A stretch of 64,000 nucleotides of DNA from Pyxidicoccus trucidator (GTDB lineage: Bacteria > Myxococcota > Myxococcia > Myxococcales > Myxococcaceae), in assembly GCF_010894435.1 (NCBI RefSeq), contig NZ_JAAIXZ010000020.1, forward strand, positions 62,001 through 126,000. Direction: 5' to 3'. Position numbers and translations under genes: made by a program. The notes below the pieces were generated by a model. The model saw only the letters and a list, made by a program, of their open reading frames with translations. It searched no databases and was not told the origin of the DNA. Of this stretch, positions 41,520-51,656 are shown one piece after another (the stretch's first letter is position 1; each line of letters starts with the position of its first letter).

Positions 41520-42749
41520 TCAGGACGAGACTTCGAGCGTCACCACTTCGCCGTCGCCCACCAGATTGTAGCAGCGCAGGGTGAAGGTATAGGTCGTGTC
41601 GGCGCGCGGGGTCATCGACAGGGTCGTCGTCCTGCCCATGTCGAAGGACCCATCCGGGTTGTTCTTCGTCAGCCGGCACCCCGAAACGTCACGCCCGCCA
41701 TTATCCTCCGGGAACTCCCAGGTCAGGGTGAGCCTCCCATCCACGATCTGAGCGCGGAAGTCCCTGGGTGGCCCCGGAGTCGTCGTCGCCGAGGTCGTCA
41801 CCGCTTCGGAGGTGGAGGCCCCCGCCTCGTTGATGGCCGTGACGGTGACCTCATATTCGACGCCATTCCGCAGCCCGGTAGCCTCGACCTGGAACTCCCT
41901 CTCACTGGTGGGGGGAGCCTCGAACGTGAGGTTCCCCTCGCCGGAGACCCCACGCAGGTTCACCCTGTAGGAGGTGATGGGACTGCCACCATCACTCTCC
42001 GAGGCGATGATGTAGACGATGATCCTGCGGTCACTCGGGCTGAGGCCAGCCAGCACGGGCGCGCTGGGGACCGTCCTCGGCGTGGCCATGACAGCCTCCG
42101 CAGCCAGCCCTTGTCCGTCGCCGTTCGAGGCCTGGACGATGAACCCATACGGCGTGCCATTGGTGAGCCCCGTCAGGGTCAACAAGTTGTCCGAGGTCTG
42201 CTGGGTCGTCACCACCGTCTCCCCGGAGCGCACCGTCACCGTGTACGCGGACAGGGCAAGCCCGGTGTCCTCGGGCGCCGTCCAATTCAACGTCACCTGC
42301 TGGTTGCCCGGGGTCGCGCGGATGTCGCGGGGGCGCCCCAAGGCCTTGCGCGGGACGACCGCCACGGAGGGAGCGGACTCCCGGGTCCCCACGACGTTCT
42401 CGGCCGTCACCGTGACGGTGTAGGCCACGCCGTTGGTCAGGCCCCCCACGGTGGCGGACGTCGTGGCGCCAGACACCTTCGCATCCCCGCGGACCGTCCC
42501 GCCCTCCAGCGCACGGACGGTGTAGCCAGTGATGTCCTTGCCTCCGTTGAAGGCGGGCACCGTCCAGGAGACCGTCACCTGCCCATCCCCCGGCGTCACC
42601 ACCACCTGCGTGGGCGCGTCGGGCGCGTCGAAGGAAGCCCCCGGCTGGCGATTGTCCGGGGGCTCCTCGACGGACCCACCGCAACCACCCACGAGGGCGC
42701 TCACCAGCACGAGCAACGCCGGTACGTACACATTGATGCGGCTCTTCAT
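41520..42749 (-). CDS. Fibronectin type III lipoprotein
   Basis: A 409-residue secreted lipoprotein. Signal peptide with lipobox ALVGGC at about 18-23 (Cys23 as lipidation site), then four fibronectin type III domains (about 43-130, 135-220, 225-320 and 325-409), each with YTVTVTA- or VEYEVTVTA-like G strands. Two Cys in the last domain may form a disulfide. Start at the ATG after GGGAGAG. No enzymatic domain. An adhesion or scaffold role is possible; no partner is obvious. Confidence 0.85.
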   Translation of the reverse strand: MKSRINVYVPALLVLVSALVGGCGGSVEEPPDNRQPGASFDAPDAPTQVVVTPGDGQVTVSWTVPAFNGGKDITGYTVRALEGGTVRGDAKVSGATTSATVGGLTNGVAYTVTVTAENVVGTRESAPSVAVVPRKALGRPRDIRATPGNQQVTLNWTAPEDTGLALSAYTVTVRSGETVVTTQQTSDNLLTLTGLTNGTPYGFIVQASNGDGQGLAAEAVMATPRTVPSAPVLAGLSPSDRRIIVYIIASESDGGSPITSYRVNLRGVSGEGNLTFEAPPTSEREFQVEATGLRNGVEYEVTVTAINEAGASTSEAVTTSATTTPGPPRDFRAQIVDGRLTLTWEFPEDNGGRDVSGCRLTKNNPDGSFDMGRTTTLSMTPRADTTYTFTLRCYNLVGDGEVVTLEVSS

Positions 42750-43001
42750 GACTCTCCCGCTTCCGCCCGGAAGCCGGGCAGCACGGGAAACAGACCCGAA
42801 TACCGGACGCCGAGGCTCCGGACAAGTCCACCCCGGGGATGTGCCCCTCGGGACGGGAAAGCACCTGAATGTCGGCACCCGACCGGGTCCAGAAGGCCCC
42901 CGCGTGCTCGCGAGCCGGCCGGCCGGCCGGGCTGCCACGGTCAGAAAAAGAAAGGGCCCGGAACCGATGGAAACTTCCACCGGTTCCGGGCCCTCTCACT
43001 G
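42750..43001 (-). other. Leader between tRNA-Arg and the fibronectin gene
   Basis: 252 bp that hold the tRNA terminator (42943-42994) and then a GC-rich leader to the lipoprotein gene. I see no open frame worth calling and no strong promoter match. Confidence 0.5.
42943..42994 (-). terminator. Intrinsic terminator of tRNA-Arg
   Basis: On the minus strand: a perfect 14-bp stem (AGGGCCCGGAACCG/CGGTTCCGGGCCCT), a 14-nt loop, then TTTCTTTTTCT. It follows the tRNA by 7 nt. It is the clearest intrinsic terminator in the window. Confidence 0.9.
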
Positions 43002-43075
<74 letters not shown>

Positions 43076-43191
43076 AGACTGCCTGTGACGCCGGACAAGT
43101 AGCCGAAGTACCTGGCCAACGCAAGCACGCATTCCGACAACGGGTGGCGGGGCGACATCACTCCCGAAGGGAGACGCCGCCCCGCCCGCGC

Positions 43192-46100
43192 CTACTGGCG
43201 CCGACGACGGGCACCCAGGAGAACCAGCCCACCCAGCCCCAGGAGGGCCAGGGAGGCACCACTACCGCCCTCCGTGGACGAGCAGCTCAAGCCGCCGCCG
43301 CGCGTCCGGATGTCGCTGCCCAGGTACACGCGCCAGGAGTACGTGGCAGGACTCGGATCCGGGTTGCCGGCCGCATCCTTTGCCCGGACCTCGAGCGACT
43401 GGCCGCCCTCCTCCAGCCCGCTGAACACACCATCCGGGGGGCATGCGTCGTAGGCGCCCCGGTTCAGGCTGCACTCGAAGGTGGCTCCCTCTTCCGAAGA
43501 GAACGTGAAGGTGGCCGAGGTGCTGCGGATGCGGCTTTCGGGTCCGGACTCGATGACGGTATTCGGACCCGTCACGTCCACGAAGAAGCCCACCTCCTCC
43601 GAGCGGTCACTGCTGTTGTTCGCGCGGTCCACGGTGACAAGGCGCACGGTGTGGTCGGTCTCGTCGAGCGCCACCTGCGAGGCAACCTCCCACTGGCCCA
43701 GGCTGCTGGTGACCTGTGTCGACGCGACGGGGTCACCGTCCACGAGCACGGTTACCGTGCTGTTCGGCTCGGCCAGTCCCCGGAACAGAGGATTGCGGCT
43801 GCCCACGGACAGTCCCGCCCGCGGGGATTCCAGAACGGGCACGTCCGGTCGCCGCGTATCCACGGTCCATTGGTACTCCACCGGATCCAATGACGTGTTC
43901 CCCGCCGCATCCCGCGCGGTGACCCGGATGACGTAGGAGCGGTCCTCCAGCCCGGTGCGCTCCACCCTCTGCGAGCACTCGTCGAAGTTCGACGCATCGA
44001 TGGCGCACTGAAAGGTCACCAGGGGCTCGTCCGCCGAGAACTCGAAGCGGGCGTCAGCGCTGCCGGAGTGCTCCGGCGGCTTCACCGAGAGGGTCACCAC
44101 CGGGGGGGTCCGGTCCACGCGCCACGGGTAGTTGACCACCGACGCGGTCTCATTCCCCGCCAGGTCCCGTGCCCGCAAGGCGAGGTTGTGCTGCCCCTCC
44201 AACAGGTTGTCGAACTGCGCTGTCGGGTTGTCGTTGCTCCCGCACACCGCGAACGGCGCATTGTCGACGCTGCACTCGAAGGCCTCCACGTCCTCGGACT
44301 TGGAGAACGTGAAGCGCGCGGTCTGCGAGTTCGTCTGCGCTGGCGGATGCTCCACCACGCCCACCGTCGGCTTGTCCGTGTCGATGACGAACGTCGGGCT
44401 CGTCGCGGGGTCGCTGGTGTTCGTGGCAGGGTCCCGCACCTGCGCCGTAAAGGTGTACGTGCCCTGGGCGAGCCCCGTGGGCAACAGGAGGGACCACTGC
44501 CCCTGGCCATCGACGACCGTCTCACCCACCTTGATGTTGTTGAAGAGCAGGACCGTGCCATTCCGCTCGGCCATGCCGCGGAAGGTCGGGTTCGAGGTGT
44601 TCACTCGTACGGTGCTGCCCACCAGCCGCCCATCGACCGTGAGCGTGGGCCGCGCGGGCTTTTGCGTGTCGATCGTCCACCGGCGGTTGGTGTAGCTCGT
44701 GACGTCAGCCGAGTTGTCAGGGTTCTCGGCCCTGACGGTCAGCTCATATTCACCGTCTGCAAGCACGGCCCCGCCACCATCCGGCGCCCCGCCGTCGGGG
44801 ATGGGGAAGGTGATGGTGTCCTGCCCACTCTCGACCCGGAAGTTCTCGGGTACACCCCCGTCGGTGGTACCGACGCTGCCGGTGAAGATGGCACCCGGCC
44901 GCTCCGACTCGAAGACGAAGGTCGAGGTGTTGTCATTGGTAATGGGGTCTGGACCGAACTTGATGCCAATGGTCAGCCTGCCATCGACCACGCGCCAGGC
45001 GTATGAAGCCGGCGTCGGGTCCTGGTTTCCCGCCAGGTCGCGCGCGCTGATCAGCACGCTGTGCTCCTGCCTGATGGCGAAGTCCTCCAGGGTGAGGCTG
45101 AAGGTGTCGTCCTGGGGCGCCGGGTTGCGCGCCATCACGCAGTCGCTGCCGACGGGTGTTGGCAGCACGCAGCGAATGAACGGCCGGCCATCAGGGCTCA
45201 CCTGGAACTCGACGACCGAGCCATCGACGGCCTGCGTCACCGAGTTCCGTGCCCTGACGACGAACGTCGCGGTGGTCGAGCTGCTCACCAGCGGCGGGCC
45301 CGAGATGAGCTGCGTGTCGGGAGCCTCCGTGTCGACCGTGAACGAGTGGGCCGCGGAAACGGAGCTGGGCGCCGAGTTACCGGCGCGATCCGTCGCCTGC
45401 GCGCTTACCGTGTAGCTCTCCTGGGCGAGCGGCCCGGCAACCCGGAGGCTCCAGCTTCCGCCCACGGCGGTGGTCGTCCCAGCAGCCACGCCGCGGATGA
45501 AGACCGTCACCGTGCTTCCCGCCTCCGCGGTCCCGGAGACGGTGGGCGAGGTCGTCGCCACGTAGGAGCCCGACGCAGGGCTCAGCACGACGGGCGCCGC
45601 GGGTGCAACGGCGTCCACGGTGAAGCGAATCGGGGGATCCGAGTGCGCTCCGATGTTGCCCTCTCCATCCGTGGCGAAGGCGGTCACGGTACGGGGGCCC
45701 GGGGCCAGGTCCACCGTGGTTGCCGCCAGGTTCCAGTCCCCCCCAGCATTGGCCTGGGCCGTCCCGACAAAGACCCCATCGACCTCGATGGTGACGGTCG
45801 CCAAGGCCTCTGCTCGGCCTGCGATACGGGGCCTCACGACGACCACGTAGGTGTCGGCGGCGGGCACCGTGATGACCGGCTTGCCAGGCGCAGTGGTGTC
45901 CACGACAAACTCCCGCGCCTGGCTGAGCGGGCTCGGGCGTCCAGCCGCGTCGCGGACCATGGCCGTGGCCCGATGCGTCCCGTCGGAGATCTGCACCACG
46001 GGCGTGACGTCCCAGTTGCCCGTCGTCGGGTCCGCGATGTCCGTCCCGACCTGCACGTTGTCGATGAAAACGGTGACGGTCGTCCCGCGCTCCGCGCCGC

Positions 46101-49100
46101 CCGTGATGAGCGGGGTGGAATCGTTGGTGCGCGCGGGAGGCAGGTTGAACGTCGGGACAACGGGATTCACCGTGTCCACGCTGAACGACAGGGCCTCGCT
46201 CGCCGGACCGGGCCGGCCGGACCGGTCCCGGGCACGGGCGGTGACCGAGTGGGGACCGTCGTCGAGGTCATCCGCGGCGGGAGTCGTGAAGGTCCAGGCA
46301 CCCCAGGCGTTCGCCACGGCCTCGCCAAGCGGGGTGCCACTGCCGTCGACGCTGACGACCACCGCCGCCCCCGGCTCGGCCGTGCCACTGAAGACCGGGG
46401 TGGCCGTATCGAGGGCCTGGCCTGGCGTAGGCGCAAGGATGACCGGTGCGTCCGGTGCCTGCGTATCCACGGTGAAGCCCCGGGCCTGCGAGAACTCACT
46501 GACATTGCCCGCCGGTTCCGTGGCGGTGACCGTGAGCACGTGGAAGCCAGGCCCCAGGGCCGTCGCTGGACGAGCGGTCCAGTCCCCGTTCCCGCCGGTC
46601 GCCACCACCACGGCGGGGTCCGACGACTCGGGCATGCCGTCGACGTAGAGGTGGATGATGCTGCCAGCCACCGCCGTTCCGCTGAACAAGGGGCGCACGT
46701 CCTGCGTTGGAGGATCATCCTCGTCCGGAGTCAGCACCACTGGCGCGGGCGGCCCCTGCTTGTCCAACTCCCACTGGTAGCACGCGGCGGAGGCGGAGGG
46801 GTGGCCAGCGGGGTCCGTCGCCTGCACGCAGAACTCGTGCTCCTCCTCCTCCGTCACCTCGACCGCGTGTGGCGACACGCACGGCGAGAAGGGACCCTCA
46901 GGATCGAATCCGCACCCGAAGACAGAGTCGCCCTGCGAGGCGTGGAAGGTGAAGACGGCCACGTTCACGTTTGTCGGGTCGTCCGGCCTGGTGTCGATGG
47001 TGACAGTCGGCCCCAGGAGGTCCAGCGTGAAGGTAGCCGTGGCGTCCACCGACACGTTGACGGGATCGGCGTCATCGCGGGCGTTGGCCTTCAGCGTGAG
47101 GATGGCGCCGTCGACGGAGAGCGCGTCGGCGATGTTCATGCTCACGCTCCACACGCCCGAGGCATCCGCCTCGTCCGTCTCCGTATCCAGCGTGACGGTC
47201 TGCTGCTGTGCGTTCGGCGTGGTCACGGTGACCGTCACGAGGCTGCCCGCCTCGGCCGTCCCCTCCACCGTGAACGTGGTGCTGCTCACGAACTGCCCGG
47301 TGGGTGCGAGAATCGAGGGGGCCGCTGGATCGTTCGTATCCACGACGAACGAGCGGATCGCCGACAGGGGACTCTCGTTGCCCGCCGTGTCCCTGACCAG
47401 CGCGACGACCACGTGAGGCGCACTGTCCAGCGCATTGGCAACGCTCACCTGACGTGACCAGATGCCCGTGCCGTTGGCCCCCGTCGTCACGGGGATGTTG
47501 GTCTCCGCCGCCGTCGGGCTGTTGTCGAAAAAGAGGGAGACGGTCAGGCCGGTCTCGAAAGTGGGGACCGTGCCGGAGAAGGTGGGCCGGTCCGTCCCCA
47601 CCAGGGCGCCTTCGGAGGGAGCCCCGATCACGGGCCGGGTGGGCGGGGTGGAATCCACCGACCACGAATGGCTTTCCTCGTCGTGATTGCCGGCGGCGTC
47701 ATAGGCCCTGATGCGTGCGGTGTAGGGCGTGGATCTGTCCGCCGCAGTGAAGACCCAGGGACTATCGCAGAGCTTGAACGGGTATAGGCCGTCCAGTTGG
47801 CACTCGAATCGGGTACCCGGTCCCGTCTCGTTCGAGCTGAACACGAACGTCGCGGTGGTCGTCCGCGAGGGGTCAGCGGGAGAGCTGGAGATGGTCAAGG
47901 TCGGAGCCGCGGTGTCCACCGTGAACGTGGTGTCCACGCTCCGAACGCTCTTCGCCCCGAGGTGGAGGGCCTCGGCCGACACCGTGTGCTGGCCCGCCAG
48001 GGGCGTCCCCGCGTAGGTAAAAGTGAAGACGCCGCTGCTGTCCGCGCTCACGGGCGCGTTGGGGGGCGTGGCGCGCGAGCCGTCCACGAAGAGGTGGACC
48101 TGGGCGAAGGGGATGGTGGTGCCCTTGAACACGGGAAGCGGCTGAGCAATCCGGGAGCCATCGACGGGCTGGGTCACCACCGGCGCCGGAGGGACTTCGT
48201 ACTTCTGCGGCAGGAAGAGCGCCGGCCCGGACCGGCTTCCCACGGTTGCCGCGGTGGGCTCCGCGCCAAAGTGGCCTCCGGTGGACGTCGTACCCGCCAG
48301 CCCCGCCACCGCGGAGGGATTGCAGGTGGTCGAAGAGGCCTGGAAGAACACCCGGCCACCGCCGCCACCGCCACCGGGGGCGACGGCGGAATTGGTGTTG
48401 TTGCCGCCCGCACCGCCTCGGGCCTCGATGACATTGCACGTGGACGCCCCACCGAGCCGCAGGTGGATGGTACCGCCGCCACCGCCGCCGCCCGCGCCCT
48501 GCGCGGTGGGGGCGGGGGTCGCGCCTGAAGCGGAGAGCGTTGCCTGCGTGGCCATGGACAAGGAGCCAGCGCGGATGAAGATGATGCCACCTCCGGCGGC
48601 GCCCGAGCCTCCACTGGCGGTCCTGCCGTGGCCGGCACCACCACCCCCGCCCAGCGTCAGTCGATCCGAGAGGACCGCGCTGTTCAGCGGTGCGCCACCC
48701 AGACCTCCCAGGCCTGCTCCAGCCGTGTCGGCATCGCCGCCCCGTCCTCCGAACCCACCGTTGGCGCCACCGCCACCTCCGGCGCGCACGCACACGCCAC
48801 CGCCGCCACCGTTGGCCATGTTGGCCGTGCCCCTGCTGGTGGCCGCGAAGTCGTCGATGTACACCCCTTCGCCGCGCCGGGCCGCCAATGACCCCGCGGC
48901 GGAGCTCAGGCACGTGAGGGGACTGCTGGCGCCATCCGTCTCCCCAGGCGCCCCCAGGAAGCCCTTCCCGTCCGCGCTGATCTTTCCGGTGAGATCGAGG
49001 GTGACCACGCCCTGAGCCAGAAAGGCCAGGACGCCGCCCATCTTGTCCCCGTGATTCCAGGTGCCCGCGACCAGGCTCGCTCCGTCTTCGACGGTGACGG

Positions 49101-49563
49101 CAGAGTACTGCGGGACATGGACAACCTGCGTCCACGCTGGCGGATACGTATTGACGAGCTGGCGGTCCAGCGTGAGGTCGTTGTGGGGGTCGTCGCGCAC
49201 TGCAGTGACACGCGCCAGCTCCCAGCGTCCAATCCCGCCGCTATCGAGGCTCACGGCGCTGTCCGAGCCAGTGCCCGGTTTCGCGGCGCCCATCTGGATG
49301 ACCATCACCAGGCTGTTCTGGGGAAAGCGGTCGCTGGGCTTGTTGCCAGCCCCGGTCTGCACCGTCTCCACCTCCAGGACGCTCGTCCCGCCAACCACGG
49401 CCATGGATTCGAGCTGGGCGTACTTGTTGATGACCGTGTTCGGAGCGGACACCAGCAGGGGGACGCTGCCAGTGCCCAGCCCGAACTCATCCGGGTCGGC
49501 CGAGGCTGTCGCGGCCAGCAACACACCGCCGAGGAGCAGCGCCTTCGCAATCGAGGCTCTCAT
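43192..49563 (-). CDS. Giant MYXO-CTERM surface protein with Gly-rich N-region and Ig-like repeats (AgmC-like)
   Basis: A 2123-residue secreted protein. Signal peptide at about 1-22 (KALLLGGVLLAATASA). Residues about 40-430 are a Gly-rich, beta-helix-like region (NMANGGGGGVCVRAGGG and similar). From about 440 to 2080 come about 20 bacterial Ig-like repeats with motifs such as PVFSGTAEPGAAVVVSVDG and FTVDTQAPDAP. The C-terminus has the MYXO-CTERM sort signal: a Cys at 2094, a hydrophobic helix and GARRRRQ. The architecture resembles the adventurous gliding protein AgmC of Myxococcus, from memory. It lies 33 bp after the OmpA/TSP3 gene. Confidence 0.85.
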   Translation of the reverse strand: MRASIAKALLLGGVLLAATASADPDEFGLGTGSVPLLVSAPNTVINKYAQLESMAVVGGTSVLEVETVQTGAGNKPSDRFPQNSLVMVIQMGAAKPGTGSDSAVSLDSGGIGRWELARVTAVRDDPHNDLTLDRQLVNTYPPAWTQVVHVPQYSAVTVEDGASLVAGTWNHGDKMGGVLAFLAQGVVTLDLTGKISADGKGFLGAPGETDGASSPLTCLSSAAGSLAARRGEGVYIDDFAATSRGTANMANGGGGGVCVRAGGGGGANGGFGGRGGDADTAGAGLGGLGGAPLNSAVLSDRLTLGGGGGAGHGRTASGGSGAAGGGIIFIRAGSLSMATQATLSASGATPAPTAQGAGGGGGGGTIHLRLGGASTCNVIEARGGAGGNNTNSAVAPGGGGGGGRVFFQASSTTCNPSAVAGLAGTTSTGGHFGAEPTAATVGSRSGPALFLPQKYEVPPAPVVTQPVDGSRIAQPLPVFKGTTIPFAQVHLFVDGSRATPPNAPVSADSSGVFTFTYAGTPLAGQHTVSAEALHLGAKSVRSVDTTFTVDTAAPTLTISSSPADPSRTTTATFVFSSNETGPGTRFECQLDGLYPFKLCDSPWVFTAADRSTPYTARIRAYDAAGNHDEESHSWSVDSTPPTRPVIGAPSEGALVGTDRPTFSGTVPTFETGLTVSLFFDNSPTAAETNIPVTTGANGTGIWSRQVSVANALDSAPHVVVALVRDTAGNESPLSAIRSFVVDTNDPAAPSILAPTGQFVSSTTFTVEGTAEAGSLVTVTVTTPNAQQQTVTLDTETDEADASGVWSVSMNIADALSVDGAILTLKANARDDADPVNVSVDATATFTLDLLGPTVTIDTRPDDPTNVNVAVFTFHASQGDSVFGCGFDPEGPFSPCVSPHAVEVTEEEEHEFCVQATDPAGHPSASAACYQWELDKQGPPAPVVLTPDEDDPPTQDVRPLFSGTAVAGSIIHLYVDGMPESSDPAVVVATGGNGDWTARPATALGPGFHVLTVTATEPAGNVSEFSQARGFTVDTQAPDAPVILAPTPGQALDTATPVFSGTAEPGAAVVVSVDGSGTPLGEAVANAWGAWTFTTPAADDLDDGPHSVTARARDRSGRPGPASEALSFSVDTVNPVVPTFNLPPARTNDSTPLITGGAERGTTVTVFIDNVQVGTDIADPTTGNWDVTPVVQISDGTHRATAMVRDAAGRPSPLSQAREFVVDTTAPGKPVITVPAADTYVVVVRPRIAGRAEALATVTIEVDGVFVGTAQANAGGDWNLAATTVDLAPGPRTVTAFATDGEGNIGAHSDPPIRFTVDAVAPAAPVVLSPASGSYVATTSPTVSGTAEAGSTVTVFIRGVAAGTTTAVGGSWSLRVAGPLAQESYTVSAQATDRAGNSAPSSVSAAHSFTVDTEAPDTQLISGPPLVSSSTTATFVVRARNSVTQAVDGSVVEFQVSPDGRPFIRCVLPTPVGSDCVMARNPAPQDDTFSLTLEDFAIRQEHSVLISARDLAGNQDPTPASYAWRVVDGRLTIGIKFGPDPITNDNTSTFVFESERPGAIFTGSVGTTDGGVPENFRVESGQDTITFPIPDGGAPDGGGAVLADGEYELTVRAENPDNSADVTSYTNRRWTIDTQKPARPTLTVDGRLVGSTVRVNTSNPTFRGMAERNGTVLLFNNIKVGETVVDGQGQWSLLLPTGLAQGTYTFTAQVRDPATNTSDPATSPTFVIDTDKPTVGVVEHPPAQTNSQTARFTFSKSEDVEAFECSVDNAPFAVCGSNDNPTAQFDNLLEGQHNLALRARDLAGNETASVVNYPWRVDRTPPVVTLSVKPPEHSGSADARFEFSADEPLVTFQCAIDASNFDECSQRVERTGLEDRSYVIRVTARDAAGNTSLDPVEYQWTVDTRRPDVPVLESPRAGLSVGSRNPLFRGLAEPNSTVTVLVDGDPVASTQVTSSLGQWEVASQVALDETDHTVRLVTVDRANNSSDRSEEVGFFVDVTGPNTVIESGPESRIRSTSATFTFSSEEGATFECSLNRGAYDACPPDGVFSGLEEGGQSLEVRAKDAAGNPDPSPATYSWRVYLGSDIRTRGGGLSCSSTEGGSGASLALLGLGGLVLLGARRRRQ

Positions 49564-49596
49564 AATCTGTCCTGATCTCCTGGACCGGGGGCCCGG

Positions 49597-51411
49597 CTAC
49601 TGCCGGGGGCTCCCCGCCTTCTCCTGCTCCGGGTCCACGACAATGAACTCCACACGGCGGTTGTTCTCACGGCCGATGGAGGTCGCATTGGTATCGATGG
49701 GGCGGTCCTGTCCGTAGCCCTGGGCCTGCAGCCGCTCGGAGGGAACGCCCTTGCTGATGAGGTACTGGCGCACGGCCTCCGCACGGGCCTGGGACAGCCG
49801 GCGGTTGTCGGCCGGGAAGCCACGGTCATCCGTGTGCGCGCCCACCACGACGAGCGGCATCTCCGGGTGCTCCTTGATGACGCGCGCCACCCAGTCCAGC
49901 GGCCCGAACGAGCTGGGCAGGACTCGGGCCTGGGACGGCTCGAAGAAGACCTTGCCCAGCATCACCAGCCTGCCAGGCCTGATTTCCACCAGCGCCTGCA
50001 CGTGCCCGGGGCAGCCCTTGTTTTCCGAGACGCCCGCCTCGTTCGCGCAGCTATCCACGCGGTTGGGCACGCCGTCCTTGTCCGAGTCGGACTCCGGGCA
50101 GCCGTTGCGCTCGGGCGGGCCGGCCTCGTTGGGGCACTCGTCCTTGTCGTTGTCGATGCCGTCCTTGTCCGTGTCGCGCACCGGGCATCCCCGGTTGTCC
50201 GCGGGCCCCGGGTCATTGGGGCAGCTGTCAGTCTCGTCCGGCGTCTCGTCCTTGTCCGCGTCGCGCAGCGGGCAGCCCTGGTTCGCCGCCAGGCCGGGCT
50301 CGAAGGGACACGCATCCAGCATGTCTTCCAGGCCGTCGCCGTCCGTGTCCTGGGCCGAGCAGCCCTTGCGTGCCACGTCGCCGGGCACCGTGGGGCACCG
50401 GTCCGCGATGTTGCGCACGCCGTCGTTGTCCTCGTCCATGTCCGGGCACTCCTCCAGCGTGTGCGGCAGCCCGGGCTCGCAGTTGACCGAGGACTCCCCC
50501 GGCCCGCGCCGGGGCGTCGCGTCGCCGTAGGCCCCGCCCACCATCATCCGGAACAGCGGCGTGCCTGGCGCCGAGCCCACCCCCACGCCCAACATGGCGA
50601 ACATCTCGAAAGTGGGATTGACGAGGTAGCGAACTCCGGGCAGCAGCTCCGCGGCTCCCGGCTGGTCCGTCAGCGGCACCATGCCCCGGACATTCATCTC
50701 CCAGCGCAGCCGCCGACCCGTGGTGGCGATGGCCGCGCCGATACGCAGCTCGTTGCCAATCTGGTCCTGGGCCACCGACGAAATCTGGGTGATGCGCTGC
50801 CGCAGGCGGCGCATGAAGCCCACTTCCAGGCCCGCGCGAATGAAGCCGAAGTGGCGGCCCACCATCAGCTTGGGGGCCAGCCGCAACATGCCGCTGTCCC
50901 GAGCCAGCGTCGCCGCGCTCCCCACCGGCAGCCCCGCCCCCAGCTCCATCGACAGGTCGACACCGCCCGCCTCGTCCTGCGTCAGCAGCCCCACCCGCGC
51001 CGTGGCCGTGGGCGTGCCGAGCCCGAACGCCGACGGCGCCGCATAGCCCGTGTCCGCCAGGTCCCCCGTGGTCTGGAACACCATCGGCACCTGCAGCATC
51101 AGCTGGAGCCAGTCCGTCACGGCGTACGCCACCGCCGCATGCGTGGTGGCCCGCCCACCGACGATGGTGAAGGCCTCTCCATCCAGGTCCAGGAGCAGCG
51201 GGCTGTGCGCGTAGGCCGCCACCAGCGAGACGCGGTAGTCCCCCGCCGGCAGCAGCTCACCCATGCCCACCACCAGGGAGCCTTCCGCGCCGGGGTTCAA
51301 CTCCAGCCGCTCCAACTCGAAGTTCGGAAGGACCGTCTGGGACACGGCCGCCGTGGACGTCAGCGCCAGAGCCAGCGCGAGTCCGCGGTGCAGGAGCTCT
51401 CTTCTTCTCAT
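49597..51411 (-). CDS. OmpA-family outer-membrane protein with TSP3 repeats
   Basis: A 604-residue protein. Signal peptide at about 1-24, then a beta-barrel-like N-terminal region (about 30-320), five Ca-binding thrombospondin type 3 repeats rich in DxDxDG (about 330-480; for example DTDGDGLEDMLDACP), and a C-terminal OmpA peptidoglycan-binding domain with AHTDDRGFPADNRRLSQARA and NNRRVEFIV. Start at the ATG after GGGAGAA. It is upstream of, and co-directional with, the giant MYXO-CTERM gene (33-bp gap); a MYXO-CTERM protein with an OmpA partner recalls the TraA/TraB pair, by analogy only. Confidence 0.9.
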   Translation of the reverse strand: MRRRELLHRGLALALALTSTAAVSQTVLPNFELERLELNPGAEGSLVVGMGELLPAGDYRVSLVAAYAHSPLLLDLDGEAFTIVGGRATTHAAVAYAVTDWLQLMLQVPMVFQTTGDLADTGYAAPSAFGLGTPTATARVGLLTQDEAGGVDLSMELGAGLPVGSAATLARDSGMLRLAPKLMVGRHFGFIRAGLEVGFMRRLRQRITQISSVAQDQIGNELRIGAAIATTGRRLRWEMNVRGMVPLTDQPGAAELLPGVRYLVNPTFEMFAMLGVGVGSAPGTPLFRMMVGGAYGDATPRRGPGESSVNCEPGLPHTLEECPDMDEDNDGVRNIADRCPTVPGDVARKGCSAQDTDGDGLEDMLDACPFEPGLAANQGCPLRDADKDETPDETDSCPNDPGPADNRGCPVRDTDKDGIDNDKDECPNEAGPPERNGCPESDSDKDGVPNRVDSCANEAGVSENKGCPGHVQALVEIRPGRLVMLGKVFFEPSQARVLPSSFGPLDWVARVIKEHPEMPLVVVGAHTDDRGFPADNRRLSQARAEAVRQYLISKGVPSERLQAQGYGQDRPIDTNATSIGRENNRRVEFIVVDPEQEKAGSPRQ

Positions 51412-51656
51412 GGTTCTCCCGGGTGGAAGCCGTCTGGGTATCCCGGAGCTACCCGCGGTTTCAAGCCGGCCCCCCTTTTCCACTCTACACCGAAACCCGA
51501 CTTCGGCCGGATGGCCCTGCCGAATTCGCCCGGCTGCTCTTTGGCGCCAATGAAAATTTCGCGTCAGCCCTCCTTGGTACGCCAATTCATGGCATGCTGT
51601 TCCACCACTCACGGGCCACGCACTTCATGCGGGGCCTTGCGCCGGGGGATCCCGAG

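Noticed and set aside
51423..51656. N-terminal extension of VgrG
   Set aside because: The frame is open, but the residues show no similarity to gp27-like starts and lack a good ribosome site; the region is probably the divergent promoter area.
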